Origin: JBEICQ01 sp046297395
GTDB lineage: Bacteria; Bacteroidota; Bacteroidia; UBA4408
DNA length: 64,000 nt
NCBI GenBank assembly: GCA_046297395.1
Contig: JBKCNM010000012.1
Coordinates: forward strand, 1 to 64,000
Reading direction: 5' to 3'
How positions within the stretch are numbered: position 1 is the first letter of the stretch; each line of letters opens with the position of its first letter. This document shows, piece after piece, positions 26,044-34,696 of this stretch. Made by a program: the position numbers and the translations under genes. The notes under the pieces were generated by a model. That model searched no databases. It saw only the letters and a list, made by a program, of their open reading frames with translations, and was not told the DNA's origin.

Positions 26044-26319
26044 TTATTCAATGGTAGCTGTGAGTCCTCTTCCAAGGAGTTGGTTACGAATAGGTTTTAG
26101 GTTGTTGAATGTATCAGTCATGACATCACACTTTCCTTTGAAATGAACAAGATAGGTACATTGTTCTGCCTGCAAGGCATCGTGATCACAAACTTCGATA
26201 AGTGTTTGTATAACGAAATCAAAAGTATTGTAGTCGTCGTTATGTAAAATAAGGGAGTGAACTTTCTCGGTTACTTCTGATAGTTGTGCTTGTTCCAGCC
26301 ATTCAGTTTGTTGTGCCAT
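26044..26319 (-). CDS. clpS: ClpS, ClpAP/ClpCP protease adaptor
   Basis: ClpS binds N-degron substrates (N-terminal Phe, Leu, Trp or Tyr) and hands them to the Clp ATPase. The start at 26319 gives 91 residues (MAQQTEWLEQAQ...), the normal size. A longer frame from 26436 would overlap the giant upstream gene and the promoter. The hallmark LILHNDDYNTFDFVIQTL and the C-terminal HFKGKCDVMTDTFNNLKPIRNQLLGRGLT are as expected, with His, Asp and Asn of the binding pocket present. The gene is followed four bases later by the PLP enzyme. A TTG-N20-TAATTTTG promoter lies directly upstream. Confidence 0.93.
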   Translation of the reverse strand: MAQQTEWLEQAQLSEVTEKVHSLILHNDDYNTFDFVIQTLIEVCDHDALQAEQCTYLVHFKGKCDVMTDTFNNLKPIRNQLLGRGLTATIE

Positions 26320-26339
26320 GGATGCTGATTTTAGAAGGT

Positions 26340-26370
26340 CAAAATTACTGAATATATTATTTGATGCCAA
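26340..26370 (-). promoter_or_regulatory. Promoter of clpS and the PLP enzyme
   Basis: On the minus strand, TTG (26368-26370) is separated by 20 bases from TAATTTTG (26340-26347), a good fit to the Bacteroidota -33/-7 pattern. The -7 element ends about 20 bases before the clpS ATG. The -33 part lies inside the last codons of the giant gene. Confidence 0.65.
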
Positions 26371-29300
26371 GGATGGTCTTGGCCTGCTCAACGGATATTT
26401 TCCGGTTTCCGGCGAATCCCACGACAAATGCATCATCCAGCCCGGCTGCTATGGCCTCGCGACGGAGGTTTTCTACCTCAGCAAGCGTGTTAAAATTTCC
26501 TATCGTATAGGTTGTTAAACCATCTGCAGATTTGCTTACATCAATTCCTTTGGGTGCGAGCTTGAGAAACACATTCATGGTTTCAACAGGAACATCTTTT
26601 CGGAATACACCAATCTGAACCCTTAGCTTCACATTCGCCTTTTCTTCATTGCTGAGATTCACTGACGCTTGCTGAGATATAACTGCAGGACCTGAACCGG
26701 GCTTGGCATTGACAAATGATCCTTTTACCAGAACATCTTCTCCCCTTTCACGCTGCAGTCTGTTTGACTCTTCCAAGGAGATTCTTCTTTTGTTGTAATA
26801 AGGAATGACAAAAGCATCTTTGATGCCTCTGTCGACAATGGTTCTGCAGGCATCTGCCGCATCCTTTCTGTTGTTGTAGATACCTACTGAATAACGGATC
26901 AGACGCCTTCCGATGGTATCGTAATAAAGCGGAGAGAGATTGTATAATCTTGAAGCCGGAACCAAGGTGCGATAAACACCCACCTGCACGGTGTAAAGCA
27001 ATTCGGTAAATTGTTTCAGATTGCCTTGCTGATCATCGGGAATCGCATTCCTGTCAACTCCCACACCATTCTGAGCCAGTTGTGATTCGGGCAGGGGCTG
27101 GTTATCACAACCTGTACCTCTCCTGATGTAAATCATTGCCTGACGAACAGAGATGCGTTCCCCATTACAATAGGCAGTTATAAATGCATCTGTTTGCCCA
27201 TTGCCGCGGAAGAAATCACGCGCTGTTTGCGCTTCCGGTAGGTTGTTGAACATCCCGGCAGAATACACCACAAGGTTGTTTACCTGACGGCCAAAAAGTG
27301 GATATCGGTCACCAAAAGGGTTGTTGTTTACCCTTCGGTTATAGGCACCCACCTGGATGCGAAAAACAATGCCTGCAGGAAGAGGAACATCATACTGAAT
27401 GGAGCCCGGTGCATATACCTGTGCTGTTGAAGCATTGTTGGCAGCAGCAATTTTCTTTTCCGAAGCTGCATTGTTCACCTGCTCTGTTAAATTCTTCTTG
27501 CTGTTGTTTGTTTCCGTGTTAACGAATTCTTGCTTGTTGGTTATTGGTGCATTGGTTTCTTTATCTGCAGGCTTTGTTACAGCGGCTTGCCGGTTGGCTG
27601 TTGGCGCATTGGATTCTTTATCTGCAGGCTTTGCTACATCGGAAGCAGCATTAGCAGCAACCTGGGCTTTTTTAAGCGCCTCCGCTTGGGCTGCTTCTAT
27701 TTGTCGCTGCCTGGTTTGTGAGAAGGCTGCAAAATATTTCTCCACCAGTGGAGAGTTTGAGTAGAACTCTTTTCGTGAAATTTTGTCGTAAATCACTTTG
27801 TAGTTTGATGCTTCCCTGCCATCGAGCTGCTGTATCAAACGAATGGTTTCATTGTCTTTGGTATCGATGATTTTAGACAATTTCTCACTTTCTGAGTAGA
27901 TTGAATCAGCGCGTGCAAGAATTTTATCAGCAAGTGCTTCTTTTTGCTTGGCTTGAGATTTCAATGACTTGGCTTCGTCTTTGGAGACATCTTCGGCCTG
28001 CTCCATCAGATCGGCTGCTTCAGAAGCAATAATTTTTACCGTGTCGGACAAGGTTTGGCTTTTCTTTCCAAACATTTCATAGAAGAAGTTTGCGCTATCC
28101 GCTTCTTGTCTCAGATTGGTGTAATCGTTAAACGCTTTGCTGGTGATGATTGCAAGGAGTTCATCTGCGGAATATCCCAATCCTTCCACTTTTTCTCCGG
28201 GAACATAGCCCGGATATTTAACAGAAGCCTTTGGCAGGTTGCGAGCAGTTTGTTTCGTATTTTCTGCCTGAGAAGCAATAGGGTTTGTGTTGACATCAGT
28301 TGCTTCTCCGGATGCTTTGGCAGCATTTACAGAATTTTCTCCGGTGACGGCTGTATTCTTGGCATTGGCTGTTGTTGGGCTGGATGTGTTCTCAGCACTA
28401 TTAATAGCGGGCGAGGATTGCGATGTGTTGTTGTATTGCTGTTGCAGTTGAGCGAATCCTGAGGAACCCAGAGAAGATTCCATGCTCTTGAGTGTAGCCA
28501 TGGCTTCTTCTTTTTTGGTTTTGGCAGAAGAGAAGGTACGCTCCAGAGAGTCTGCTTTTGCCAGCTCATCATTGCCGGAGGCATCCAGGGCCATCGCTTC
28601 CTTGATGGCGGCTTTTCTTTCTTTTTTACCGGCCTCTTGTGCAGTCTCCAACACTTGAACAGACTTCTCTATCTTTTCATTGCCTGATGTCCTGAGTGAT
28701 GAAATCTCCTGCTCCAGAGAACCATATTGTCTTTTGAATTCATCTATTGCTGCACGGGCTGAAGCATAGCGGGCTTGCTCTTCAGATGAATTGCCGGCTG
28801 CAGCAGATGGACTTGTGGCGTTTATAGCCTTGGATGAAGAGGACAGGGAGGAATTGGCTGAAGCTATATTTTCGGAGCCATTGCCTGGCATTGAAACAGT
28901 CTCAGGCTTTGTTTCCGGGATGGTTATTTCAGGTGCAGGAGGTTTATTGGCATTGTCTCTCACATCTTCTGCACGGGATTTTAAAGTTCTTGCATTGGCA
29001 GCGTAGTTATCTGCAATTTTTTGAATGGAGTCGATGGATTGACGCTTGATGGCTGCTGATTTGTCGTAGGACAAAGCGGCGCTCTCTGCATCTGCTTTTT
29101 TGGTTTTGTTTTTCAATCCGGCAGCATAGCTTCTGAGATTCTGAGCATTGTCTTCATCTTTTCGCAAGGCTTCGCGAATAGGTTCTGCGCTTGCCAATAC
29201 TTCGGTAGATTTTTGTTCAAAAGCGGTTGCCTGTTGCACCAATTCTTCAGATTCTTTGATGCGTTCTGCGGCGTATGCAGCCTGCTTTTCTTTGGCAGCA

Positions 29301-31927
29301 TTCACCTCCTGCAACAAGCGCTGTTGGTTGGAGATCACTTTCTCCTGCAAGATCCTGGCACTCTCCAGTTTCTTGGCCTTTACTGAAGGATTTTTTTCGG
29401 AAGCAGCTTGCTGCCTTAGGTTTTCAGCATCGGCAAGCATGGTCTTGTTCTCCTGGTTGAGTTTGCCTGAGAGAGCAGGGTCTGCAGGAAGCGTGGCACT
29501 GTTTAGTTCATCATTTGTTTTTTGAATGGATGCGGTCTGTTCAGCAATGAGTCGGGATTCCGATTTGATTTTTTCTTCTTGTCCTCGTCTCACTTGTGTT
29601 TCGGCCTCTTTGAGCATCTTCACTTTTTGAGCCGGATCGGCAGTCCGAGCAGCGCGCTTTTTAAGTGCATCTGCATCGCGAAGTATTTTTTCTGCGCCCG
29701 AGAGCTGTGCATATGCATCACCTGCTGCTGCGGGGCTTGAGAGGTTATCAGTAACAACGGTCTTAGGTGTGGCTATATCACTTGACTTTATGTCATTACC
29801 TGTATTTGTGTTTTGCGTAATTCCTTGAGTTGTTTCAGATTTCTTATCGAGGCTGTTTTTTTCTTGTGTAAGCGCATCAATCTGCTTCTGAACCCGATCC
29901 TTGTCCTCAGGATGAGTAAGTCCTGCCTGGTCTTTCCTGAGTTGTGCTATTTGCTGCGCAAGATCGGCAGAGGATCCCTTTTCAACAGCCACTTCCTTCG
30001 CTTCTTCTTTTGCAGGCATGTCTTTTTCCTTGTCGAATCGGGTGGTTTTGAGTTTCGCAATTTCTGCATTGTCTCCGCTTTTTACAGCCGTTTCCAGTCG
30101 TGAGGTATAGTTGTCCTGCCAGTCAGCTTCTGCTTTTTTCTCTTTGTATTTTTCCTGTGCCTCATTTGCCTGGGCAAGCAATTCAGAGGATTTCAAACGA
30201 TATAAATCTTCCTGTTTTTTGTAGGCAGGGGTCTTGCTGTTGGCGTAGAGTCCCGCCATGATATCAGCCGAATCCGCTTTTTGCTTAGATAATTTGAATA
30301 GCTCCTCTTGACGGTTTTGCAATACTTTGGCTTCTTCTCGGGTCTCAGTGGCGTCTTTTCTTGCAGTTTCAATCAGGGCATCATTGGGATTTGCTGTTGT
30401 CTTTGGTTTAGTTGCCTCGGTGGGTTTTGATGCAAGGAGCAAACCCTCATTGATTTGCTGACCCATGTTTACATCCAGGTTGGCGCGTTCCCGAAAGAAT
30501 GCAGTGATGGCCTGTTGGGTGCTCTCATCAGGAGGTCCCTGCTGATACACACTGCTGATACTGGCTTCGTCGGTGCCGCCGGATTTAGAAAGGGCAATTT
30601 CCTGAATGAGTGGTGCTGTTTCGCTGTTTTCAGGAATCGAGACCGATTTTGTAATGGCTTGGTAACCCTCCGTCTCTATGGTGTACTGGTATTCCAGACC
30701 TTGACGCAGGATAAGTTGATAGAAACCGGCCTTATTGGGCTTGATGGTTGAGACCACATGGTTTCCGGATTGGTTCCTGATGGTGATTTTGGTGGATGGA
30801 TGCGACTTGTCTTCCCCGGCTGCAAGAGAACCACGCACCAAAACAATCTTGCCGGGAACCCTTTCTTTTTTGATTTTAAAAACGGTGATGTTACCAGCAT
30901 CAGTGCTGCGACGGGAGGAAAAAAAGGCAAAATCCATCTGGCTGTCACTGATGTAAAGCATGTCGTCATCAGGAGTGTTTATGGCAAAATCAATATTGAT
31001 GGGAATCTGAAAACTACCCGAGAGAGAATCAAATACAGCACGAAAAACATCATATCCGCCCATGCTGTTGTGCCCTTTGGAAGAGAAAAAGAGACTTTTG
31101 CCGTCGGATGTCACAAAAGGATAATCTTCATCATAAGGCGTATTGATGACATTGCTGAGAGGCTTGGCACGGCTCCAGGTAAAATTGTCGGTCTTGAGGA
31201 TGCGATACAAATCCTTTTCACCTTTGTCGACTTCTCCATAACTGGAAAAATAGATGTAAGGATGATTGGGATTGATGACGATAATACCTGACTCGTTTTT
31301 CTTTTTGTCGATTGTGGAGCGGAGGTCATCAGGTTTGGCAATGATTTTAATTCCTGCTGTGCCCAGGTCGTATGCCCTGAAATACTCAGCCGTGGGAAAC
31401 TGATTTTTCTGCACAACGGTAAGATCGGTGATGGTCTGCAAGAGGGACTTGCCATTTTTACACATCTCAATCTGCCTGTCTACATCGTATTTCAAAGTTT
31501 TTTTATCACTTGCTTTGGAGCGGTAAGTGTTGTAATGCTGTATGGCTTCATCAAAACGATAATTGAGATGACAGGCCTTTCCGAGGTAGAAAAAAACTTC
31601 CATTTCAGCATCAGTGCTTTTTGAAGCATTTGAGAGATATGCAATGGATTTTTCCTTTTCCTTGCCAGCCATCAGAAGACAAACACCGTAACGATAATTG
31701 TATTCGGCTTCTTTGGGATAAAGACTAAGCAGTTGAGAATAGAGCGGAAGACAGGAAGCAAAATCATCGTTTTTAAAATATTTGGATGCTTTGTTTCTGA
31801 GTTCTTTCTCGGAGCCGAAAGAATCCTGTGCCCTTACTGAAAATACATTCAAAAAAACCAACGCCAGCATTCCGGCGAGGTACAATCTGAGGGAAATTCC
31901 ATTGATCGGCATTTTTGCTTCAGTCAC
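26357..31927 (-). CDS. Giant periplasmic TPR/PD40/coiled-coil protein with three SPOR domains
   Basis: The product has 1,856 residues (1,851 if Met6 at 31912 is used). Order: signal peptide ending VRAQ (about 1-34); TPR-like helices (about 35-165); PD40/WD40-like propeller (about 200-350, with NHPYIYFSSYGEVDKGEKDLYR and PFVTSDGKSLFFSSKG); carboxypeptidase-regulatory-like domain (about 360-440); very long Ala/Lys/Glu/Gln-rich coiled-coil region (about 485-1400); a 19-residue tandem repeat; three SPOR-type domains near 1518-1605, 1640-1720 and 1763-1850. The SPOR domains open with VFRIQVGAYN, LYTVQVGVYR and LRVQIGVFR and end with RISVRQA, RISLEES and KISVEQA. SPOR domains bind peptidoglycan. 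The N-terminal half resembles PorE-like T9SS proteins. Its function is not known; a wall-anchored scaffold in the periplasm is inferred. Confidence 0.85.
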   Translation of the reverse strand: MTEAKMPINGISLRLYLAGMLALVFLNVFSVRAQDSFGSEKELRNKASKYFKNDDFASCLPLYSQLLSLYPKEAEYNYRYGVCLLMAGKEKEKSIAYLSNASKSTDAEMEVFFYLGKACHLNYRFDEAIQHYNTYRSKASDKKTLKYDVDRQIEMCKNGKSLLQTITDLTVVQKNQFPTAEYFRAYDLGTAGIKIIAKPDDLRSTIDKKKNESGIIVINPNHPYIYFSSYGEVDKGEKDLYRILKTDNFTWSRAKPLSNVINTPYDEDYPFVTSDGKSLFFSSKGHNSMGGYDVFRAVFDSLSGSFQIPINIDFAINTPDDDMLYISDSQMDFAFFSSRRSTDAGNITVFKIKKERVPGKIVLVRGSLAAGEDKSHPSTKITIRNQSGNHVVSTIKPNKAGFYQLILRQGLEYQYTIETEGYQAITKSVSIPENSETAPLIQEIALSKSGGTDEASISSVYQQGPPDESTQQAITAFFRERANLDVNMGQQINEGLLLASKPTEATKPKTTANPNDALIETARKDATETREEAKVLQNRQEELFKLSKQKADSADIMAGLYANSKTPAYKKQEDLYRLKSSELLAQANEAQEKYKEKKAEADWQDNYTSRLETAVKSGDNAEIAKLKTTRFDKEKDMPAKEEAKEVAVEKGSSADLAQQIAQLRKDQAGLTHPEDKDRVQKQIDALTQEKNSLDKKSETTQGITQNTNTGNDIKSSDIATPKTVVTDNLSSPAAAGDAYAQLSGAEKILRDADALKKRAARTADPAQKVKMLKEAETQVRRGQEEKIKSESRLIAEQTASIQKTNDELNSATLPADPALSGKLNQENKTMLADAENLRQQAASEKNPSVKAKKLESARILQEKVISNQQRLLQEVNAAKEKQAAYAAERIKESEELVQQATAFEQKSTEVLASAEPIREALRKDEDNAQNLRSYAAGLKNKTKKADAESAALSYDKSAAIKRQSIDSIQKIADNYAANARTLKSRAEDVRDNANKPPAPEITIPETKPETVSMPGNGSENIASANSSLSSSSKAINATSPSAAAGNSSEEQARYASARAAIDEFKRQYGSLEQEISSLRTSGNEKIEKSVQVLETAQEAGKKERKAAIKEAMALDASGNDELAKADSLERTFSSAKTKKEEAMATLKSMESSLGSSGFAQLQQQYNNTSQSSPAINSAENTSSPTTANAKNTAVTGENSVNAAKASGEATDVNTNPIASQAENTKQTARNLPKASVKYPGYVPGEKVEGLGYSADELLAIITSKAFNDYTNLRQEADSANFFYEMFGKKSQTLSDTVKIIASEAADLMEQAEDVSKDEAKSLKSQAKQKEALADKILARADSIYSESEKLSKIIDTKDNETIRLIQQLDGREASNYKVIYDKISRKEFYSNSPLVEKYFAAFSQTRQRQIEAAQAEALKKAQVAANAASDVAKPADKESNAPTANRQAAVTKPADKETNAPITNKQEFVNTETNNSKKNLTEQVNNAASEKKIAAANNASTAQVYAPGSIQYDVPLPAGIVFRIQVGAYNRRVNNNPFGDRYPLFGRQVNNLVVYSAGMFNNLPEAQTARDFFRGNGQTDAFITAYCNGERISVRQAMIYIRRGTGCDNQPLPESQLAQNGVGVDRNAIPDDQQGNLKQFTELLYTVQVGVYRTLVPASRLYNLSPLYYDTIGRRLIRYSVGIYNNRKDAADACRTIVDRGIKDAFVIPYYNKRRISLEESNRLQRERGEDVLVKGSFVNAKPGSGPAVISQQASVNLSNEEKANVKLRVQIGVFRKDVPVETMNVFLKLAPKGIDVSKSADGLTTYTIGNFNTLAEVENLRREAIAAGLDDAFVVGFAGNRKISVEQAKTILGIK
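27531..27644 (-). repeat. 57-base tandem repeat inside the giant gene
   Basis: Two adjacent imperfect 57-base units encode KPADKESNAPTANRQAAVT and KPADKETNAPITNKQEFVN. The shared core GCAGGCTTTG (plus strand) starts at 27567 and again 57 bases later at 27624. The repeat lies in the flexible linker between the coiled coil and the first SPOR domain and keeps the frame, so copy number could vary without breaking the protein. Confidence 0.75.
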
Positions 31928-31987
31928 TTATTGCGCTATTTTACGGATAATTGGGGACAAGCCGAAATAAAATCGACCGAATGGGTA

Positions 31988-32629
31988 TCATGCCATGCGT
32001 TTACGACCCGGACTAAAAATCCTGCCTTCCTGTTTTTTGAGTAATCTTTCAATGTTTTTTTGATGGGTGATAAGAAGCAAAAAGGCGATCAGCATGGAAT
32101 AAACAACCATGGTAGGATATTCAGTTTGATTGATTACGATTACTGAAAATGGATAAAAGAGTGATGCTCCTATAGAGCCAAGAGAAACATATCCGGTGGT
32201 AAGCAGAAGAATAACAAACACTCCTAATGACATCAGCGTGGGTTCCCAGCTGATTGCCAAACAAGCACCAAGCAAGGTGGCCACACCTTTTCCGCCCCTG
32301 AATTCAGCAAAAACAGGAAACAGGTGACCCAAAAATGCTGAAATGCCAAGGATGATTTTGAGGTTGATGAAAGCCTCTGAGCCCGGAGGAATACCCAAAG
32401 GAGAATAGGCCAGTTGAACAGCCATGAAGCCTTTAAGAACATCGAGAATCAATACAGGTATCCCGGCTTTTTTACCGAGCACCCTAAATGTATTTGTGGC
32501 TCCGGCGTTGCCGCTTCCAAATTCCCTTATGTCCTTTTGATAAAACCATTTGCCAATCCAGATAGCAGAAGGAATGGAACCCAGCAGGTAGGAAAATATG
32601 AGAAGCAATATGTTGCCTGGTGTAATCAA
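31988..32629 (-). CDS. plsY: Glycerol-3-phosphate acyltransferase (PlsY)
   Basis: PlsY acylates glycerol 3-phosphate from acyl phosphate at the inner membrane, the first step of phospholipid synthesis. The 213-residue protein has the opening YLLGSIPSAIWIGKWFY, then DIREFGSGNAGATNTFRVLGKKAG and FPVFAEFRGGKGVATLLG, the three conserved loops, and five or six membrane segments. The start at 32629 is close behind a well-formed promoter. The giant SPOR gene begins about 60 bases after its stop on the same strand and could be co-transcribed. gpsA, which makes its substrate, lies 2 kb upstream in another transcript. Confidence 0.95.
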   Translation of the reverse strand: MITPGNILLLIFSYLLGSIPSAIWIGKWFYQKDIREFGSGNAGATNTFRVLGKKAGIPVLILDVLKGFMAVQLAYSPLGIPPGSEAFINLKIILGISAFLGHLFPVFAEFRGGKGVATLLGACLAISWEPTLMSLGVFVILLLTTGYVSLGSIGASLFYPFSVIVINQTEYPTMVVYSMLIAFLLLITHQKNIERLLKKQEGRIFSPGRKRMA

Positions 32630-32646
32630 ATGAACAACAATTGCCG

Positions 32647-32676
32647 CAAATTTAATATTAATTTAACAATAACAAA
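32647..32676 (-). promoter_or_regulatory. Promoter of plsY
   Basis: On the minus strand TTTG (32673-32676) is followed after 18 bases by TAAATTTG (32647-32654), matching the Bacteroidota -33/-7 pattern. It lies 18 bases before the plsY ATG in the short gap after the membrane glycosyltransferase gene. Confidence 0.65.
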
Positions 32677-32677
32677 A

Positions 32678-34129
32678 TCAAGGAAGTAACATACTTTTTC
32701 CTGATTTATTTTCGAACCAGGCACCAATGACCAAGCCAAGAGGAATGAGGAGCAAAAGGTCGGCATGCAGAAAATAGCGAATCTCAATGTTGCGCAGCAT
32801 ATTGGCATTGCCAAAGCACATGATGAAATAGAGCAGCATAAAATACAATAAAGCCAACCAATTCAGGTGATTCTTCCGTCCGTATGATTTGCTCAATAGC
32901 ATGATCAGCGCAAACAAGCCAGAAAGAATGAGTAAGGATCTGATTTGAAACATCAAGGTAGACAAAATCGCATTAAATCCTTTGGTGCTTTTCCAGTTTA
33001 AACTGGATTTAAAAATGGCTTTGTTGAGGTTTCCCAGCGGCACCCACAGCCAGAAGTGGACTGGATGTTCACGAATGATTTTTGCCCGAAGCTCGGTAAA
33101 GATAATAATCACTGAATCCGTTTCAGGATTGTTCTCAGTCAGCTTTGGACGCCAGGAACCTGTCCAATGGCTGAACCCGAAAGAATTCGAAGAAGCTAAT
33201 TTGAATGCTTTCATCAGTCGGATACTATCGGTTTCACTGAGTGAGGCCCCTCGGGGATAGGTAACCGGTTTTCCGGCCACAATCTCATCAAACTGTGGAT
33301 TCCAGTCGGTTTGCACAGCGTACATGAACTTCGTAAATGCCATTACATCCTTGTACCAATTGGGACTTCCGGAAATATCTTGTGTAATCACTAAACGCTG
33401 ATGAAAAATATAATTTCTTGCAGGCCAGGGTCCAAAACCCAGCAGAAATCCCAGTAAAAATGCCATGCCAAAACGAAAACCCTTGCGCACATTTCCAGTC
33501 TCAGGCAAGAAAAACGCCAAGGGAAAAAGCATGACAAGCAGCAGCAATTGTGGCCTTAGCAATACAGCTAATCCCAGAGCAAAACCTGAAAAAACATACG
33601 AACGAAAACGGGCTGCAGGAGAGGAAGAGAAATAAAGTGCGAGTACCAAGAGGAAAACACTCAGCGCCTCGGTATATGCCACAGGTGACCAAACCAGATA
33701 AAATGGATATAATCCAAACAAGAGCGAAACAACAACAGCTTTAATTTTTGAAGAGGTAAGGTTGATTACTGTTTTGTAGACCAGCCATACGGCCATACAA
33801 TCGAGAAAAATCTGAAACCAGGAAATTACATTGTAAGTAAGCATCCAATCTTTTCCGAGCAGCAAATAGAATACCCCCATGTAGAAAGAAAAAAGTGGCA
33901 TCCTGGAAAAATATCCGTTGGCATTGTTTGGATCAATGGTAAATTTTCCGGTTTCCAAAAGAAAATCAAACGCATTGGACCAACAGATGGTGTCGTAGGA
34001 CATGAAAAAATCTTCTCTGCCGTAGAAATAGCGAGCGAGAAATAACCTGAAAATCAATCTGAAAAAAAAGGTGATGGCAAGTACTTGACGGATTCCTGTA
34101 TTTCCCAAAACAATCTTGATTCTATCCAT
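32678..34129 (-). CDS. GT39/ArnT-like membrane glycosyltransferase
   Basis: This 483-residue integral membrane protein has about 11 hydrophobic segments. A first periplasmic loop after TM1 carries the acidic pair in FMSYDTICWSNAF, GYFSRMPLFSFYMGVFYLL follows, and RPQLLLLVMLFPLAF is among the later segments. This is the layout of lipid-phosphate-sugar-dependent glycosyltransferases (GT39/GT83 type) that act on the periplasmic face. The acceptor is unknown. It is one of three such proteins in the window. A TATATTTG motif on the minus strand (34137-34144) lies just before the start. Confidence 0.75.
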   Translation of the reverse strand: MDRIKIVLGNTGIRQVLAITFFFRLIFRLFLARYFYGREDFFMSYDTICWSNAFDFLLETGKFTIDPNNANGYFSRMPLFSFYMGVFYLLLGKDWMLTYNVISWFQIFLDCMAVWLVYKTVINLTSSKIKAVVVSLLFGLYPFYLVWSPVAYTEALSVFLLVLALYFSSSPAARFRSYVFSGFALGLAVLLRPQLLLLVMLFPLAFFLPETGNVRKGFRFGMAFLLGFLLGFGPWPARNYIFHQRLVITQDISGSPNWYKDVMAFTKFMYAVQTDWNPQFDEIVAGKPVTYPRGASLSETDSIRLMKAFKLASSNSFGFSHWTGSWRPKLTENNPETDSVIIIFTELRAKIIREHPVHFWLWVPLGNLNKAIFKSSLNWKSTKGFNAILSTLMFQIRSLLILSGLFALIMLLSKSYGRKNHLNWLALLYFMLLYFIMCFGNANMLRNIEIRYFLHADLLLLIPLGLVIGAWFENKSGKSMLLP

Positions 34130-34136
34130 ATCAGTG

Positions 34137-34144
34137 CAAATATA
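34137..34144 (-). promoter_or_regulatory. -7 element upstream of the GT39-like gene
   Basis: The minus strand reads TATATTTG, a full TAnnTTTG match, seven bases before the ATG at 34129 and just after the stop of the preceding gene. A near-leaderless message would result. No -33 element at the right distance is seen. Confidence 0.4.
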
Positions 34145-34147
34145 AAT

Positions 34148-34696
34148 CTATTGCCACAATATCCTTACCAGATACAAGGCAGTTTGATCTAAAGAAAAAT
34201 CATTCCTCCATGGCTGCCAAAAAAAAGGCTGATCCAAAGAGCTCACATGTGTTTGTCTACTGTTTTTTTGTAATTGAGATAGCTTTTCGCCTCGACAAAA
34301 AAAATACCTGTAGGCATCGTCTACGAAAAAAATTTCTTGCGGAAAACTTTTGACTTTTATCAGTGTCTGAAGCGGAGCAATACAATCCGAAGAAACTATC
34401 ATTACCCTCGGATTTCCGGTTTTATCGGCTATCATTTGAATCCGGCTTGAGATTTCCTTTCCGCATCGCAAAACAGTTACATCCGGAAAATATGTCCCCA
34501 CTTGATCATCCGAAAGATGGGAGAGAATACCATCAGGCTTTGTGCGGTGAGAGACAAGCCAGGGTATGATTTCCGGCTCTGCCCATAGCGCACCGCCCCA
34601 TTCCAGCAACTCGCCGAGTGTTGCAAAATTTACAGCTGGATGCAGAAGCAATATCGTGGCTTCCTGATGATCTCTTACCACATGATGAGAAGACAT
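34148..34696 (-). CDS. Hypothetical protein coupled to gpsA, 182 aa
   Basis: The start at 34694-34696 overlaps the gpsA stop by one base (TAATG), so translation is probably coupled. The soluble, alpha/beta-looking product begins MSSHHVVRDHQEATILLLHP and includes VGTYFPDVTVLRCGKEISSRIQ, PRVMIVSSDCIAPLQTLIKV and QEIFFVDDAYRYFF. I recognise no family. The alternation of hydrophobic strands with charged loops would suit a small nucleotide- or sugar-binding fold, but this is a guess. It ends the lysS-GT39-gpsA transcript. No signal peptide, cytoplasmic. Confidence 0.7.
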   Translation of the reverse strand: MSSHHVVRDHQEATILLLHPAVNFATLGELLEWGGALWAEPEIIPWLVSHRTKPDGILSHLSDDQVGTYFPDVTVLRCGKEISSRIQMIADKTGNPRVMIVSSDCIAPLQTLIKVKSFPQEIFFVDDAYRYFFCRGEKLSQLQKNSRQTHVSSLDQPFFWQPWRNDFSLDQTALYLVRILWQ

